In this document: piece by piece, positions 35,375 through 43,669 of the stretch
Layout of the letters: each line of letters opens with the position of its first letter
Numbering within the stretch: position 1 is the first letter of the stretch
Assembly: GCF_900129465.1 (NCBI RefSeq)
Contig: NZ_FSRA01000001.1
Span: forward strand, 1,488,001-1,552,000
Length of the DNA stretch: 64,000 nt
Source of the DNA: Chitinophaga niabensis
Lineage (GTDB): Bacteria; Bacteroidota; Bacteroidia; Chitinophagales; Chitinophagaceae
Reading direction: 5' to 3'
The notes under the pieces: model-generated
Database searches by the model: none
Seen by the model: only the letters and a program-made list of their open reading frames with translations
What the model was told of the DNA's origin: nothing
Translations under genes and position numbers: made by a program

Positions 35375-36070
35375 ATGAAACTATTGAAACTCGTTACATT
35401 ATTGCTGCTGCTTGGCAGCGCTTCATTTGCCCAGATCCGCGTATTGATCGTAGGGGGAGGAAGCTCTCATGATTATGATCGCTGGTATAAAGGCGCTGAC
35501 GCGGCTACGCTGGAACGCGACGGACTTGCAACGGTTACTTATACTGATAAACCGGACGAGATCCTCCCACAGCTGAAGGACATCGATGTGCTTTTCCTCT
35601 GCAACAACCAGCCACTGAAAGATACCCTGCTTCGCAAAGGCATCTTTGATTTTGTGAATGCAGGAAAAGGACTGATCCTCGCACATGCCGCTATATGGTA
35701 TAACTGGCAGGACTGGCCGATGTATAACTTCAAACTGGTAAGTGGCGGCAGCCGCGGACATGCCAGGTATGGAGAGTTCACGGTGAATATCAAGGATGCA
35801 AAACATCCTGTAACGAAAGGCGCGGGCAAAAAAATTACATTAAAAGATGAGCGCTACTATTATATACCGGATCCCGCAGGACCGGGCATTAAAGTATTGG
35901 CGGCTACAGAACCGGATGCGGAAGGAAAGGTATTCCCTTCTTTGTTCGTAGTAAAACACCCCAAGGCGCGCATAGTAGGTTTTGCTTTAGGGCATGATGC
36001 CGCATCACATGAATTACCGGCGTACCAGGCTATTATAAGGAACGCCGTTAAATGGACCGCTAAAAAATAA
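35375..36070 (+). CDS. ThuA-domain protein
   Basis: A 231-residue exported protein with signal peptide about 1-19 (SASFA-Q) and a full ThuA-like flavodoxin-type fold. Visible blocks are RVLIVGGGSSHDYDRW, DIDVLFLCNNQPL, GKGLILAHAAIWY and a C-terminal VGFALGHD. ThuA was first linked to trehalose utilisation, and relatives occur with Gfo/Idh/MocA oxidoreductases and TIM-barrel isomerases in 3-keto-sugar pathways, as here. The gene begins 13 bases after the fusion protein, which carries a truncated version of the same fold. Confidence 0.9.
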   Translation: MKLLKLVTLLLLLGSASFAQIRVLIVGGGSSHDYDRWYKGADAATLERDGLATVTYTDKPDEILPQLKDIDVLFLCNNQPLKDTLLRKGIFDFVNAGKGLILAHAAIWYNWQDWPMYNFKLVSGGSRGHARYGEFTVNIKDAKHPVTKGAGKKITLKDERYYYIPDPAGPGIKVLAATEPDAEGKVFPSLFVVKHPKARIVGFALGHDAASHELPAYQAIIRNAVKWTAKK

Positions 36071-36095
36071 TCTCTAATAATAAATCAGCATTGCA

Positions 36096-37208
36096 ATGAA
36101 ACAGATCACTGTAGTTATCGTAGGCATGGGCTTTGGAAAGGAATTTATACCTATCTATCAACGTCATCCTGCCATTAAAAGAGTAGGCATTTGTACGCGT
36201 AACCGTAAAACGCTGGATGAGCTGAAGGCTAAATTCAACCTCGATGAAGATTTGTTATTTACAAACTATGAGGATGTTCCTAAACGGGAAGATGTAGACG
36301 CCATCCACATTGTAACCCCTGTTCCGGAACATGCAAAGATGACGCTGGCTTCCCTGAATGCCGGCAAACATACCGCCTGTACCATTCCCATGGCTATGAC
36401 GGTGGAAGATTGTGCCGCCATTGTAGCAGCCAAAAGAAAGGCAAACAAAGTGTATATGATGATGGAAACAGCACTGTATACCCGCGAATTCCTGTATGGG
36501 CTGCACCTCGCAGAAACCGGGCAATTAGGCCGTATCCAGTTTGTACGCGGCTCACATATCCAGGACATGAGCATGGACGGGTGGGATGAATACTGGAAAG
36601 GATTCCCGCCGATGCTGAATGGCACACACGCTATCTCTCCTTTACTGCGCATCAATAATACCAAAGCAGAGTCCGTGGTTTGCCATGGCTCCGGCAGATT
36701 GAGTGAAGATCTCGCCAAAAGGTACAATGCACCTTTTGCGGTAGAAACAGCCACTTTCACTTTAAAGAACTCAGACGTGGTGGCAGAAGCTACCCGTTCT
36801 CTTTTTGATGTGGTGCGCCAGTACCGGGAGAGCTATGATGTATATGGTACTAAAATGTCCTTCGAATGGGAACAGCTGCAGGATGAAGAACATGTAATTT
36901 TTGATGGCGGAGAGAACGCCCGCCGGATCAATGTACCCGATACAGATGCTATGCTGATACCGGAAATAGCACACTTCACCAAACGGGAAAAGATAGATGA
37001 TCCCAATCACGTATCCTTCTTACAGGGTGCCGGCCATGGCGGATCGCATCCGCACCTGGTACAGGAGTTCCTGGCGGCTATAGTGGAAGGAAGGGATTCT
37101 GCCGTTGATGCCCATATCGCAGCAAATTATACCTGTGCTGGTATCTGCGCACATGAGTCTGCTATGAATAACGGTAAACGCATCAATATTCCTGATTTTG
37201 AAAAATAA
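36096..37208 (+). CDS. Gfo/Idh/MocA-family oxidoreductase with a changed EKP motif
   Basis: A cytoplasmic NAD(P)-dependent sugar oxidoreductase of 370 residues with no signal peptide. The Rossmann fold has VGMGFGKEF near residue 9. The motif normally reading EKP, which carries the catalytic Lys, is here Thr96-Ile97-Pro98 (ACTIPMAMT). The C-terminal alpha/beta domain (about 130-370) is intact (GTHAISPLLRI, GHGGSHPHLV). I recall relatives with similar T-x-P versions, so this may be a subgroup with another catalytic base rather than a dead enzyme. It precedes the TIM-barrel isomerase by 4 bases, so the two probably act in sequence on one sugar. Confidence 0.92.
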   Translation: MKQITVVIVGMGFGKEFIPIYQRHPAIKRVGICTRNRKTLDELKAKFNLDEDLLFTNYEDVPKREDVDAIHIVTPVPEHAKMTLASLNAGKHTACTIPMAMTVEDCAAIVAAKRKANKVYMMMETALYTREFLYGLHLAETGQLGRIQFVRGSHIQDMSMDGWDEYWKGFPPMLNGTHAISPLLRINNTKAESVVCHGSGRLSEDLAKRYNAPFAVETATFTLKNSDVVAEATRSLFDVVRQYRESYDVYGTKMSFEWEQLQDEEHVIFDGGENARRINVPDTDAMLIPEIAHFTKREKIDDPNHVSFLQGAGHGGSHPHLVQEFLAAIVEGRDSAVDAHIAANYTCAGICAHESAMNNGKRINIPDFEK

Positions 37209-37212
37209 GCCT

Positions 37213-38061
37213 ATGCAGTTTGGTGCAAGCACATTTATATGGGTTTCCCCGTTTTCTACTGCTTCTTTTTACCTGTTGCCAAAGATCAAAGATGCCGGTT
37301 ATGATATCATTGAGGTAGCGGTAGAAGATGCAGGGATCATAGACTGGGATGAATTGATCATAAGGGCAAAGGACCTTGGCCTGAAGATCACTGTTAGTGG
37401 TGCTTTTGGAGAGGACAGGGACATCTCCGGTACAGATTCCCGCGTCCGCTACCAGGGCCTCCGGTATATTTCAGATTGTATTGCCATAGCAGCCAAAGTA
37501 GGCAGCCCCGTGTTTAGCGGGCCTGTTTATTCAGCTGTGGGCAAAACAAGGATCGTTTCCCCGGAGCAAAAAAAGCAGGAAAGGGAATGGTGCATCGAGG
37601 GCTTAAAAGCGTCCGCCAAAGTAGCCGCAGATCATGGTGTGGTGATTGGCCTGGAACCACTCAACCGCTTTGAAACGGATATGATCAATACCGTGGACCA
37701 GGCGCTGGAACTGGTGAAAGAAGTGAATGATCCGCACCTGCAGATCTCGCTGGATACTTTTCATGCAAACATTGAAGAAAAGAATATACCCGCCGCTATC
37801 AGAAGGATAGGCAAAGACCTGCTTTGCCATATCCAGGGAAATGAAAGCGACCGGGGTACGCCGGGTACCGGTCATCTTGACTGGGCCGGCATCAAAGAAG
37901 CGCTGGTGGAAATAGGGTATGATGGTGCTATGGTGCTGGAAACATTCGGCGCCCCCTCCGCTGCCCTTGCAAAAGCAGCCTGCATCTGGCGGCCTCTGGC
38001 CAATAGTGCAGACGAGCTGGCGATTGAAGGCGCGAAGTTTTACAGAGCAATGTATTCGTGA
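37213..38061 (+). CDS. Sugar phosphate isomerase/epimerase-like TIM barrel (AP endonuclease 2 fold)
   Basis: A 282-residue cytoplasmic (beta/alpha)8 enzyme of the tagatose/psicose 3-epimerase-like group. The metal ligands of this family are visible: Glu148 (GLEPLNRFETD), Asp181 and His184 (SLDTFHAN), His206 (CHIQGNESDRG) and Glu243 (VLETFG). GTGHLDW is also typical. The ATG at 37213, 4 bases after the previous stop, begins MQFGASTFIW; an in-frame TTG at 37198 is a poorer start. Members epimerise keto-sugars, and some split 3-keto-glycosides, which would fit the adjacent oxidoreductase. Confidence 0.92.
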   Translation: MQFGASTFIWVSPFSTASFYLLPKIKDAGYDIIEVAVEDAGIIDWDELIIRAKDLGLKITVSGAFGEDRDISGTDSRVRYQGLRYISDCIAIAAKVGSPVFSGPVYSAVGKTRIVSPEQKKQEREWCIEGLKASAKVAADHGVVIGLEPLNRFETDMINTVDQALELVKEVNDPHLQISLDTFHANIEEKNIPAAIRRIGKDLLCHIQGNESDRGTPGTGHLDWAGIKEALVEIGYDGAMVLETFGAPSAALAKAACIWRPLANSADELAIEGAKFYRAMYS

Positions 38062-38083
38062 ATCAATAGTCAATTAGAATGAA

Positions 38084-38112
38084 AAAAGCCTCCGGTTCCC
38101 CGGAGGCTTTTC
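38084..38112. terminator. Bidirectional terminator ending the second glycan locus
   Basis: GCCTCCGG (38088-38095) pairs with CCGGAGGC (38100-38107) around TTCC, with AAAA before and TTTTCT after. It lies between the convergent isomerase and DUF2207 genes and can serve both. Confidence 0.92.
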
Positions 38113-38136
38113 TAATAAGTTATCGGCGTCAACACA

Positions 38137-40029
38137 TTACCAGCCACCGCCGCCACCGCCTCCGCCACCACCACCGGATGATCCGCCGCCGCTGCTGCCG
38201 GAACTCCAGCTGGAGCTTCCGCTGCTGCTGCCTGAACTGCCGGAAGAAGGAGGAGTGGGGTCTATCTGCGCAACTGCTACAGAAGAAACAAATGCGCTGG
38301 AGAACCTGTTGTAATTGTGGATCTCGCTACCGGCATACCATTCCGGGGTATAGTTCGCCTGTGCCAGTACATCTTTGAATTTTTCTCCCCATTCATTATC
38401 CAGTCCCAATGCAATGGCATAAGGCAATAATCTTTCAAACAGTTCCGGTGTTTTTTTCGGAGGTGTAAGCATATCCAGCCTGTTTTCCTCAGCTGTTTCC
38501 ATATACATCTTAAACCCTTCGATAGCAGCTGATTTTTCCGCACCCAAAGGAGTAGGGGCTTTGATGAGGTAGATGTAAACAATGTATCCCGCTACTATAA
38601 GCCCTAAGAACACAAGCGAGAAGATAGAAAATCCCTTCAGGAACTGTGCCAGGAAGATCAGGGGAACTACCAGGAATAAACTGCCGCCTAACAAAAAAGC
38701 ATAGGCACTGCAACCTTCCTTTATCGTTCTCACACCTGTAAAGAACAGTATACTGCCAACAGCAAGGAAAGGCACCAGGAAAAGCACGGGAAATGCATCT
38801 TCTCCATTGGTGAGGAACAGGTACAATACCAGGATGGCCAGCAGCATCAGCCCGCCGTATACCACGAATTTGATGTTAGGCCGGTAGTAGGATTTAATGT
38901 CGAACTGCCCGGTAAGGGATTTGGAAAATTCAGCCCGTGCTGCAGAAAACTTCGTATGGTTCTTATCGTCTACTTTAATATTCTCTTTATCACGCAACAG
39001 CGCCTTATAGATCTTTTGCTCTTCTACCGGTAATATGCCAGGCGCTGTTTTTCCTTTTTCGATCACATAATCCTCTTTGCCTTCATCTTTGATGCGGATC
39101 GCTTTTTTTACAGCCATATCTACCAGGGCTGCCGTAAATCCCCTGTTACCGTTCTGCCGGGTATAGAGGTAAGCGATCGCCGCAGGAGAGAGACCGTCTG
39201 GCGGTTCGAATGTTGGTACTACCACAGGTTTACGCGGGTCTATACCATATCTGCGCCAGGTGTAAAAGAAGAAACCGAACAGGATGGCCAGTAAGGGTAT
39301 TTCTTTGTAGTTATTGAGAAAGCCCAGGATCCGCTCACCGGTAGTGGGTGGAGGAGGTCTTTTTACAAATCCTGTGGGGAAAGCTACCGCAATGGTGAAA
39401 CCCTCTCCCGGATTGAGTTCCTGGTTGCAGATGAAGGTAGGCCTTTCGTGTTTGTCGTATTGTACGGAACAGTTTGCTGCTTTAGAACCAAAAGGGCCGG
39501 TATAACAGGCCGTGCGTTTGACACTGCTGCCATAAGGCAATTCTACAATTGCCGAAGCTTTGAGAATGGGCAGGCTCCAGTCGTTCCCCGTTACATTCCA
39601 ATAGAGTTCATCATAATCCTCAAAGAACCCGATGTGCCCCATCGTTTCATAACGGATAGTATATTCATATACACCGGGTTGCAGGTCCACATCTTTATCA
39701 CCGATCCTGATCTTTGTATTTTCGCCTTCATCTAAAGTAACATAAGGCTCCTGCTCACCATTTTTGGTGACCTCATTCACGGTAATGTCTACCCGTTTTT
39801 TATGACCATACACATCTTTCCGGTAAACGGGGATGGTTCTGAAAATGCCTTTCCTGATCTGGTCTCCGGCAGCATATACTTTGATGTATTCGGTGATCGT
39901 AATGAGACCGGACCCGTCGATAACAATTCTGGCATCGAAAGAAAGGATGCCCTCTGCATGATATTCCTCCTGTGTCTGCGCAAAAACAGTGGCAACAAGC
40001 ATTGCCAGGAATAAAAACAATTTCTTCAT
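38137..40029 (-). CDS. DUF2207-domain membrane protein with Gly/Ser-rich tail
   Basis: A 630-residue membrane protein. The signal peptide is about 1-18. The extracytoplasmic DUF2207 domain covers about 25-225 (SGLITITEYIKVY, KGIFRTIPV). A membrane segment lies near 237-256, and three or four more lie between about 385 and 500. The last 40 residues are almost only Ser and Gly, ending in a run of Gly and a final Trp. Such Gly-rich tails are common in this family. It follows lemA by 7 bases. LemA and DUF2207 proteins are often encoded together, and their function is unclear. Confidence 0.92.
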   Translation of the reverse strand: MKKLFLFLAMLVATVFAQTQEEYHAEGILSFDARIVIDGSGLITITEYIKVYAAGDQIRKGIFRTIPVYRKDVYGHKKRVDITVNEVTKNGEQEPYVTLDEGENTKIRIGDKDVDLQPGVYEYTIRYETMGHIGFFEDYDELYWNVTGNDWSLPILKASAIVELPYGSSVKRTACYTGPFGSKAANCSVQYDKHERPTFICNQELNPGEGFTIAVAFPTGFVKRPPPPTTGERILGFLNNYKEIPLLAILFGFFFYTWRRYGIDPRKPVVVPTFEPPDGLSPAAIAYLYTRQNGNRGFTAALVDMAVKKAIRIKDEGKEDYVIEKGKTAPGILPVEEQKIYKALLRDKENIKVDDKNHTKFSAARAEFSKSLTGQFDIKSYYRPNIKFVVYGGLMLLAILVLYLFLTNGEDAFPVLFLVPFLAVGSILFFTGVRTIKEGCSAYAFLLGGSLFLVVPLIFLAQFLKGFSIFSLVFLGLIVAGYIVYIYLIKAPTPLGAEKSAAIEGFKMYMETAEENRLDMLTPPKKTPELFERLLPYAIALGLDNEWGEKFKDVLAQANYTPEWYAGSEIHNYNRFSSAFVSSVAVAQIDPTPPSSGSSGSSSGSSSWSSGSSGGGSSGGGGGGGGGGGW

Positions 40030-40036
40030 AAGCAGG

Positions 40037-40597
40037 TTATTGGAAAGAAATATTGGGTCTTTCCCGGTGGGCGTTATCTTCTATCTCAAAGAATTCACTT
40101 TTCTCAAATTTGAACATGCCGGCAACGATGTTAGAAGGAAAACTTTCTACTAAGATGTTATTCTCCCTTACCGTGCCATTGTAATAGCGGCGTGCAGACT
40201 CCAGGTTATTTTCTATGGCAGATAGCTCCACCTGTAATTGCCGGAAGTTCTCATTGGCTTTCAGGTCTGGGTAATTCTCTGCTACAGCAAACAAGGAACC
40301 CAGTGCCCGGGTAAGCCCGCTTTCTGCCTGTGCTTTTTCAGCGGTGGAACCTGCGTTCATGGAAGCGGTACGGTAACGTGTTACTTCTTCCAGGGTACTC
40401 TTTTCATGTGCAGCATATCCTTTTACGGTTTCCACCAGGTTGGGCAGCAGGTCGTACCTTTTTTTCAGGCTCACGTCAATGCCGCTCCAGGCTTCCTTTA
40501 CAAGCGTTCTTTTACTAACCAGCTTATTGTACAGGGATACCGCCCATAACCCGATAATAACGACGACGGCCAGTATAACAATAGATGAAGTACCCAT
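40037..40597 (-). CDS. lemA: LemA-family protein
   Basis: A 186-residue protein with one N-terminal membrane anchor (about 5-22) and a long alpha-helical LemA domain. Family blocks are LVKEAWSGIDVSLKKRYDLLPNL and a later AVAENYPDLKANENFRQLQ. It is first in a two-gene operon with the DUF2207 gene. LemA proteins are widespread and structurally known, but their role is not established. Confidence 0.95.
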   Translation of the reverse strand: MGTSSIVILAVVVIIGLWAVSLYNKLVSKRTLVKEAWSGIDVSLKKRYDLLPNLVETVKGYAAHEKSTLEEVTRYRTASMNAGSTAEKAQAESGLTRALGSLFAVAENYPDLKANENFRQLQVELSAIENNLESARRYYNGTVRENNILVESFPSNIVAGMFKFEKSEFFEIEDNAHRERPNISFQ

Positions 40598-40659
40598 AAT
40601 GATAATTTACCGGGAAATTAATCGAAATATTTGATTCGTGGTACCCGAATTCATTTCCC

Positions 40660-40667
40660 TACATTTG
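40660..40667 (+). promoter_or_regulatory. Possible -7 promoter element before the MBL-fold gene
   Basis: TACATTTG is an exact match to TAnnTTTG and ends 8 bases before the ATG at 40676. A TTTG at 40630-40633 lies 26 bases upstream, longer than the usual spacing. If used, the transcript would have almost no 5' leader. Confidence 0.35.
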
Positions 40668-40675
40668 TGCATCGT

Positions 40676-41596
40676 ATGTCATTATTCATCACATCACTTA
40701 ATTCAGGCAGTAACGGAAACTGTTATTATGTCGGCAACGACAAGGAGGCCGTGCTGATCGATGCAGGTATATCCTGCCGCGAAACGGAAAGGCGCATGCA
40801 GCGGCTGGGGCTTTCCATGGAAAAGGTGAAGGCGGTATTTATTTCACACGAACATATAGACCACATCCGCGGTGTGACCGTGCTTTCCAATAAGTACCAG
40901 CTGCCGGTTTACATCACTTCTGATACCTTGAAACATGGCGGCCTGCAATTAAAGGACCACCTGGTTTTACCTTTTAGTATACAGGAGCCCGTTAATATAG
41001 GAAAACTCAGTGTGAAGGCATTTGCCAAAGAACATGATGCCGCAGAACCACATAGCTTTACCATCACACAGGAAGCCGTTACTGTAGGTGTATTCACAGA
41101 TATCGGCATACCCTGTAATAATCTTGTACATCATTTCCAGCAATGCCATGCTGCTTTCCTGGAAGCAAATTATGATGAGACCATGTTGGAGAAAGGCAGG
41201 TATCCTGTTTTTCTGAAGAACCGGATCCGCGGGGGCAAAGGCCACTTGTCCAACACACAGGCCCTGACGCTTTTTACCAACTGCCGCCCTGCATTTATGA
41301 GCCACCTGTTATTGTCCCATCTTTCCAGGGACAATAATGATCCGCAGCTGGTGCAGTCTTTGTTTGATCAGCATGCAGATGGTACACAGATCATCGTGGC
41401 TTCCCGCTACCAGGAAACGGCGGTATACCATGTTACGGGGGCTCCGGTGGAAAGGTCGGTGCCTGTTGCCAGTAGTGTACCTGTTGCCAACAGGGTAGAA
41501 AGCCTGAAAAAGGCCCTTCCTGAATCCGGTACTAACCGCAGCCGCCGATCCGCATCCAGGAATGGTGGTATTTCACAATTAGAATTATTTCACTAA
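40676..41596 (+). CDS. MBL-fold metallo-hydrolase (YycJ/WalJ-like)
   Basis: A 306-residue cytoplasmic metallo-beta-lactamase-fold hydrolase. The start SLFITSLNSGSNGNCYYVG is typical of YycJ-like proteins, and the metal-binding HxHxDH is present in ISHEHIDHIRG. Later family blocks are HDAAEPHSF, EANYDE and GHLSN. Relatives are proposed to act as 5'-3' DNA exonucleases in repair or to affect cell-wall coordination. The ATG at 40676 is preferred over an upstream GTG-type extension, which would overlap the promoter-like element. The last 40 residues are basic and low in complexity. Confidence 0.9.
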   Translation: MSLFITSLNSGSNGNCYYVGNDKEAVLIDAGISCRETERRMQRLGLSMEKVKAVFISHEHIDHIRGVTVLSNKYQLPVYITSDTLKHGGLQLKDHLVLPFSIQEPVNIGKLSVKAFAKEHDAAEPHSFTITQEAVTVGVFTDIGIPCNNLVHHFQQCHAAFLEANYDETMLEKGRYPVFLKNRIRGGKGHLSNTQALTLFTNCRPAFMSHLLLSHLSRDNNDPQLVQSLFDQHADGTQIIVASRYQETAVYHVTGAPVERSVPVASSVPVANRVESLKKALPESGTNRSRRSASRNGGISQLELFH

Positions 41597-41610
41597 TTTA
41601 GTCCCTCAAA

Positions 41611-41664
41611 CAGGAAATGGTGTCTTCCTGACCCAACCGCTTCTCCGAAGCTAATGGCGCCTAC
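41611..41664 (+). promoter_or_regulatory. Fluoride riboswitch aptamer (crcB motif)
   Basis: The order of conserved elements is clear. P1 is CAGGAA (41611-41616) with TTCCTG (41625-41630), enclosing ATGG. The conserved AACCGC follows at 41635-41640. A hairpin forms from GCTTC (41639-41643) and GAAGC (41647-41651), and the 3' block ATGGCGCCTAC ends at 41664, close to the consensus CTGATGGCnCCTAC. It lies in the leader of a CLC-F type gene, exactly the expected target. Free fluoride binding should raise exporter synthesis. A TAATTTAG at 41594-41601, one base off the -7 consensus, would start transcription just before the aptamer. Confidence 0.88.
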
Positions 41665-41706
41665 AAATTAACACTGGCCCCCAGCTGGTTTAAATTTATT
41701 TGTAGG
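41660..41706 (+). promoter_or_regulatory. Expression platform: nine-base sequestering helix before the start codon
   Basis: CCTACAAAT (41660-41668) is the exact reverse complement of ATTTGTAGG (41698-41706), which ends one base before the ATG at 41708. The 5' arm uses the last conserved bases of the aptamer (CCTAC), so the helix and the ligand-bound aptamer should exclude each other. A small CTGG/CCAG hairpin fills the loop. No T-run follows, so control is probably at translation initiation. Confidence 0.65.
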
Positions 41707-41707
41707 T

Positions 41708-42973
41708 ATGAAAAGATCCTTTGAACATTTCTTCATCGCACGTCATCTGCTGTACTGGACCGTACTGGCTATTCCCGTATCCATCGTGGCCGGCTCGCTG
41801 GTAGCTTTATTCCTCTGGCTGCTGGACCTTGTTACCCGGTTCCGCTGGGAGCATGAGTGGCTGCTTTATCTATTACCACCCGCAGGGGTCGTTATTCATT
41901 TCCTCTATAAGTTATGGGGGAAAAATGCGGAAGCAGGGAATAACCTGATTATGGAAGAGATCCATGAACCAGGTGGTGGCGTACCTGCCCGGATGGCACC
42001 CTTAGTACTTATCACCACATTGATCACGCATTTATTCGGAGGTTCTGCAGGAAGGGAAGGAACTGCGGTACAGATCGGTGGCAGCATGGCGCAGTTATTA
42101 GGCAAATGGTTCCGTCTTTCCAAAGAAGATATCCGCATCATACTGATGATGGGTATTGCCGCAGGCTTCGGAGCTGTATTTGGTACACCGCTTACCGGTG
42201 CCATCTTTGCGCTGGAAGTGATCGCTATCGGAAGGATCAAATACAATGCACTGGTTCCCTGCCTCATAGCCAGTTTGTTTGCAGATATTGTTTGCAGTGC
42301 CTGGGGCATTCATCATACGGCATACCATATCAATCTCACAACACTTAGTCGTTTTGATTATTTATTGATAGCAAAAGTGATCCTGGCAGGTGTAGCCTTT
42401 GGACTGGCAGGGTCCTTATTTGCAGCAGCCTCTCATGGTGTGAAAGCATTGGCGAACCGCGCCATTAAGCACTATAAATGGATGATCCCGGCCACAGGAG
42501 GACTGATCATCATAGCACTCACATTTATTACAGGTACCACTGATTATCTCGGCCTGGGCGTTACCGCTAAATCTCCGGATGGGATCTCTATTGTGAATGC
42601 TTTTCATGAAAACGGTGTTACCTCCTGGAGCTGGCTTTGGAAGCTGGTGTTTACCGCAGTTACTTTAGGAATGGGATTTAAAGGGGGAGAAGTAACACCC
42701 CTGTTCTTCATTGGTGCTGCATTGGGTAATACCCTGGCCATCTTAACCGGCGCACCGGTAGACCTCTTTGCCGGCTTAGGTTTCATTGCCGTATTCGCCG
42801 CCGCTACCAATACCCCCATCGCCTGTACCATCATGGGGGCAGAACTCTTTGGCACAGATCATATCCTGTACTTCGCGATTGCCTGCTTCACCGCATACTA
42901 TTTCAGCGGGCATTCAGGGATCTATTCCGCACAGCGGGTAGCTGTTACCAAACCGGGAAGCGGGGATCAATAA
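41708..42973 (+). CDS. CLC-F type fluoride/proton antiporter
   Basis: A 421-residue inner-membrane CLC channel/antiporter. The gating glutamate is Glu117 in [16 protein letters not shown]. The first selectivity segment reads [12 protein letters not shown] instead of the chloride-type GSGIPE. The later segment [11 protein letters not shown] (Glu328, Thr330) corresponds to the Glu/Thr pair I recall from characterised CLC-F proteins, rather than the GxFxP of chloride-type CLCs. Together with the fluoride riboswitch in its leader this makes fluoride export the best call. It overlaps the convergent outer-membrane gene by 7 bases. Confidence 0.9.
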   Translation: MKRSFEHFFIARHLLYWTVLAIPVSIVAGSLVALFLWLLDLVTRFRWEHEWLLYLLPPAGVVIHFLYKLWGKNAEAGNNLIMEEIHEPGGGVPARMAPLVLITTLITHLFGGSAGREGTAVQIGGSMAQLLGKWFRLSKEDIRIILMMGIAAGFGAVFGTPLTGAIFALEVIAIGRIKYNALVPCLIASLFADIVCSAWGIHHTAYHINLTTLSRFDYLLIAKVILAGVAFGLAGSLFAAASHGVKALANRAIKHYKWMIPATGGLIIIALTFITGTTDYLGLGVTAKSPDGISIVNAFHENGVTSWSWLWKLVFTAVTLGMGFKGGEVTPLFFIGAALGNTLAILTGAPVDLFAGLGFIAVFAAATNTPIACTIMGAELFGTDHILYFAIACFTAYYFSGHSGIYSAQRVAVTKPGSGDQ

Positions 42974-43512
42974 AGTATATACCCGAATTTAAGCCCGATA
43001 GCAGGCGTAGCGCTGCCTTCTTCAGCCCGGCTATCATACCGGAAGGCAAGGCCCAGCAACAGCTCAAAACTGAACCGTTTGCCTATGCCCCGCTGCATAC
43101 CCCAGGAAGGAGTGATAGCAACAGCCGGGTTATTGTACATATTATCGTAGGCAATGGGTGTAAAGCTATAACTCAGTTCCGCACTGAGAAAGTTCCCGGA
43201 GTTATTGGTGATGGATTTTCCCCTGCGTACCCTTTTATCCAGATTATAATAATGGCGGCCTTCCACAGAAATGGCAGGCGCCAATGTATAACCGAAACTC
43301 TCGCCCGCAAAATCGCTGTAACCATAAAAGAAGCCATAGTTCAGGCTGGCTTCAAAGTTTAAAGAGGTTCGCCGGGAGATGCTTTTTTCATAATTGGCAG
43401 AAGCGCCGATCAGGAGAAGGTTCGCTTTTACCTGGGAGGATTTCAGGCCTTCCTGGCCAATAACCTGCAGAGTGGTAAGGATAAATAGCTGCAATAAGAT
43501 GATACGTTTCAA
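42967..43512 (-). CDS. Small outer-membrane beta-barrel-like protein, function unknown
   Basis: A 181-residue exported protein. The signal peptide is about 1-19 (LQVIG-Q). The rest is a series of amphipathic strands with many aromatic and Gly residues ([40 protein letters not shown]), ending GLKFGYILY. This suggests a small 8-stranded barrel, perhaps DUF3575-like. I do not recognise a specific family. It is a single gene, convergent with the fluoride exporter. Confidence 0.75.
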   Translation of the reverse strand: MKRIILLQLFILTTLQVIGQEGLKSSQVKANLLLIGASANYEKSISRRTSLNFEASLNYGFFYGYSDFAGESFGYTLAPAISVEGRHYYNLDKRVRRGKSITNNSGNFLSAELSYSFTPIAYDNMYNNPAVAITPSWGMQRGIGKRFSFELLLGLAFRYDSRAEEGSATPAIGLKFGYILY

Positions 43513-43669
43513 ACGCTAAATTTTAATAAAGGTATAGTTGAAGGGAGTACAAGATGTCAAAATAGCGATTGAAATGCAAGAAAAGTATCCTGAAATGCGA
43601 TTTCTCCATCATTTCCCTGATTGTGCGGTTGAGAACTCTTCCTTATCTTGCCCTTCTGATAAACTGATC

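Noticed and set aside
38137..38260. Gly/Ser-rich run near 38.15-38.25 kb considered as a simple-sequence repeat or assembly artefact
   Set aside because: It keeps the reading frame of the DUF2207 protein to a proper stop, and such tails are common in that family.
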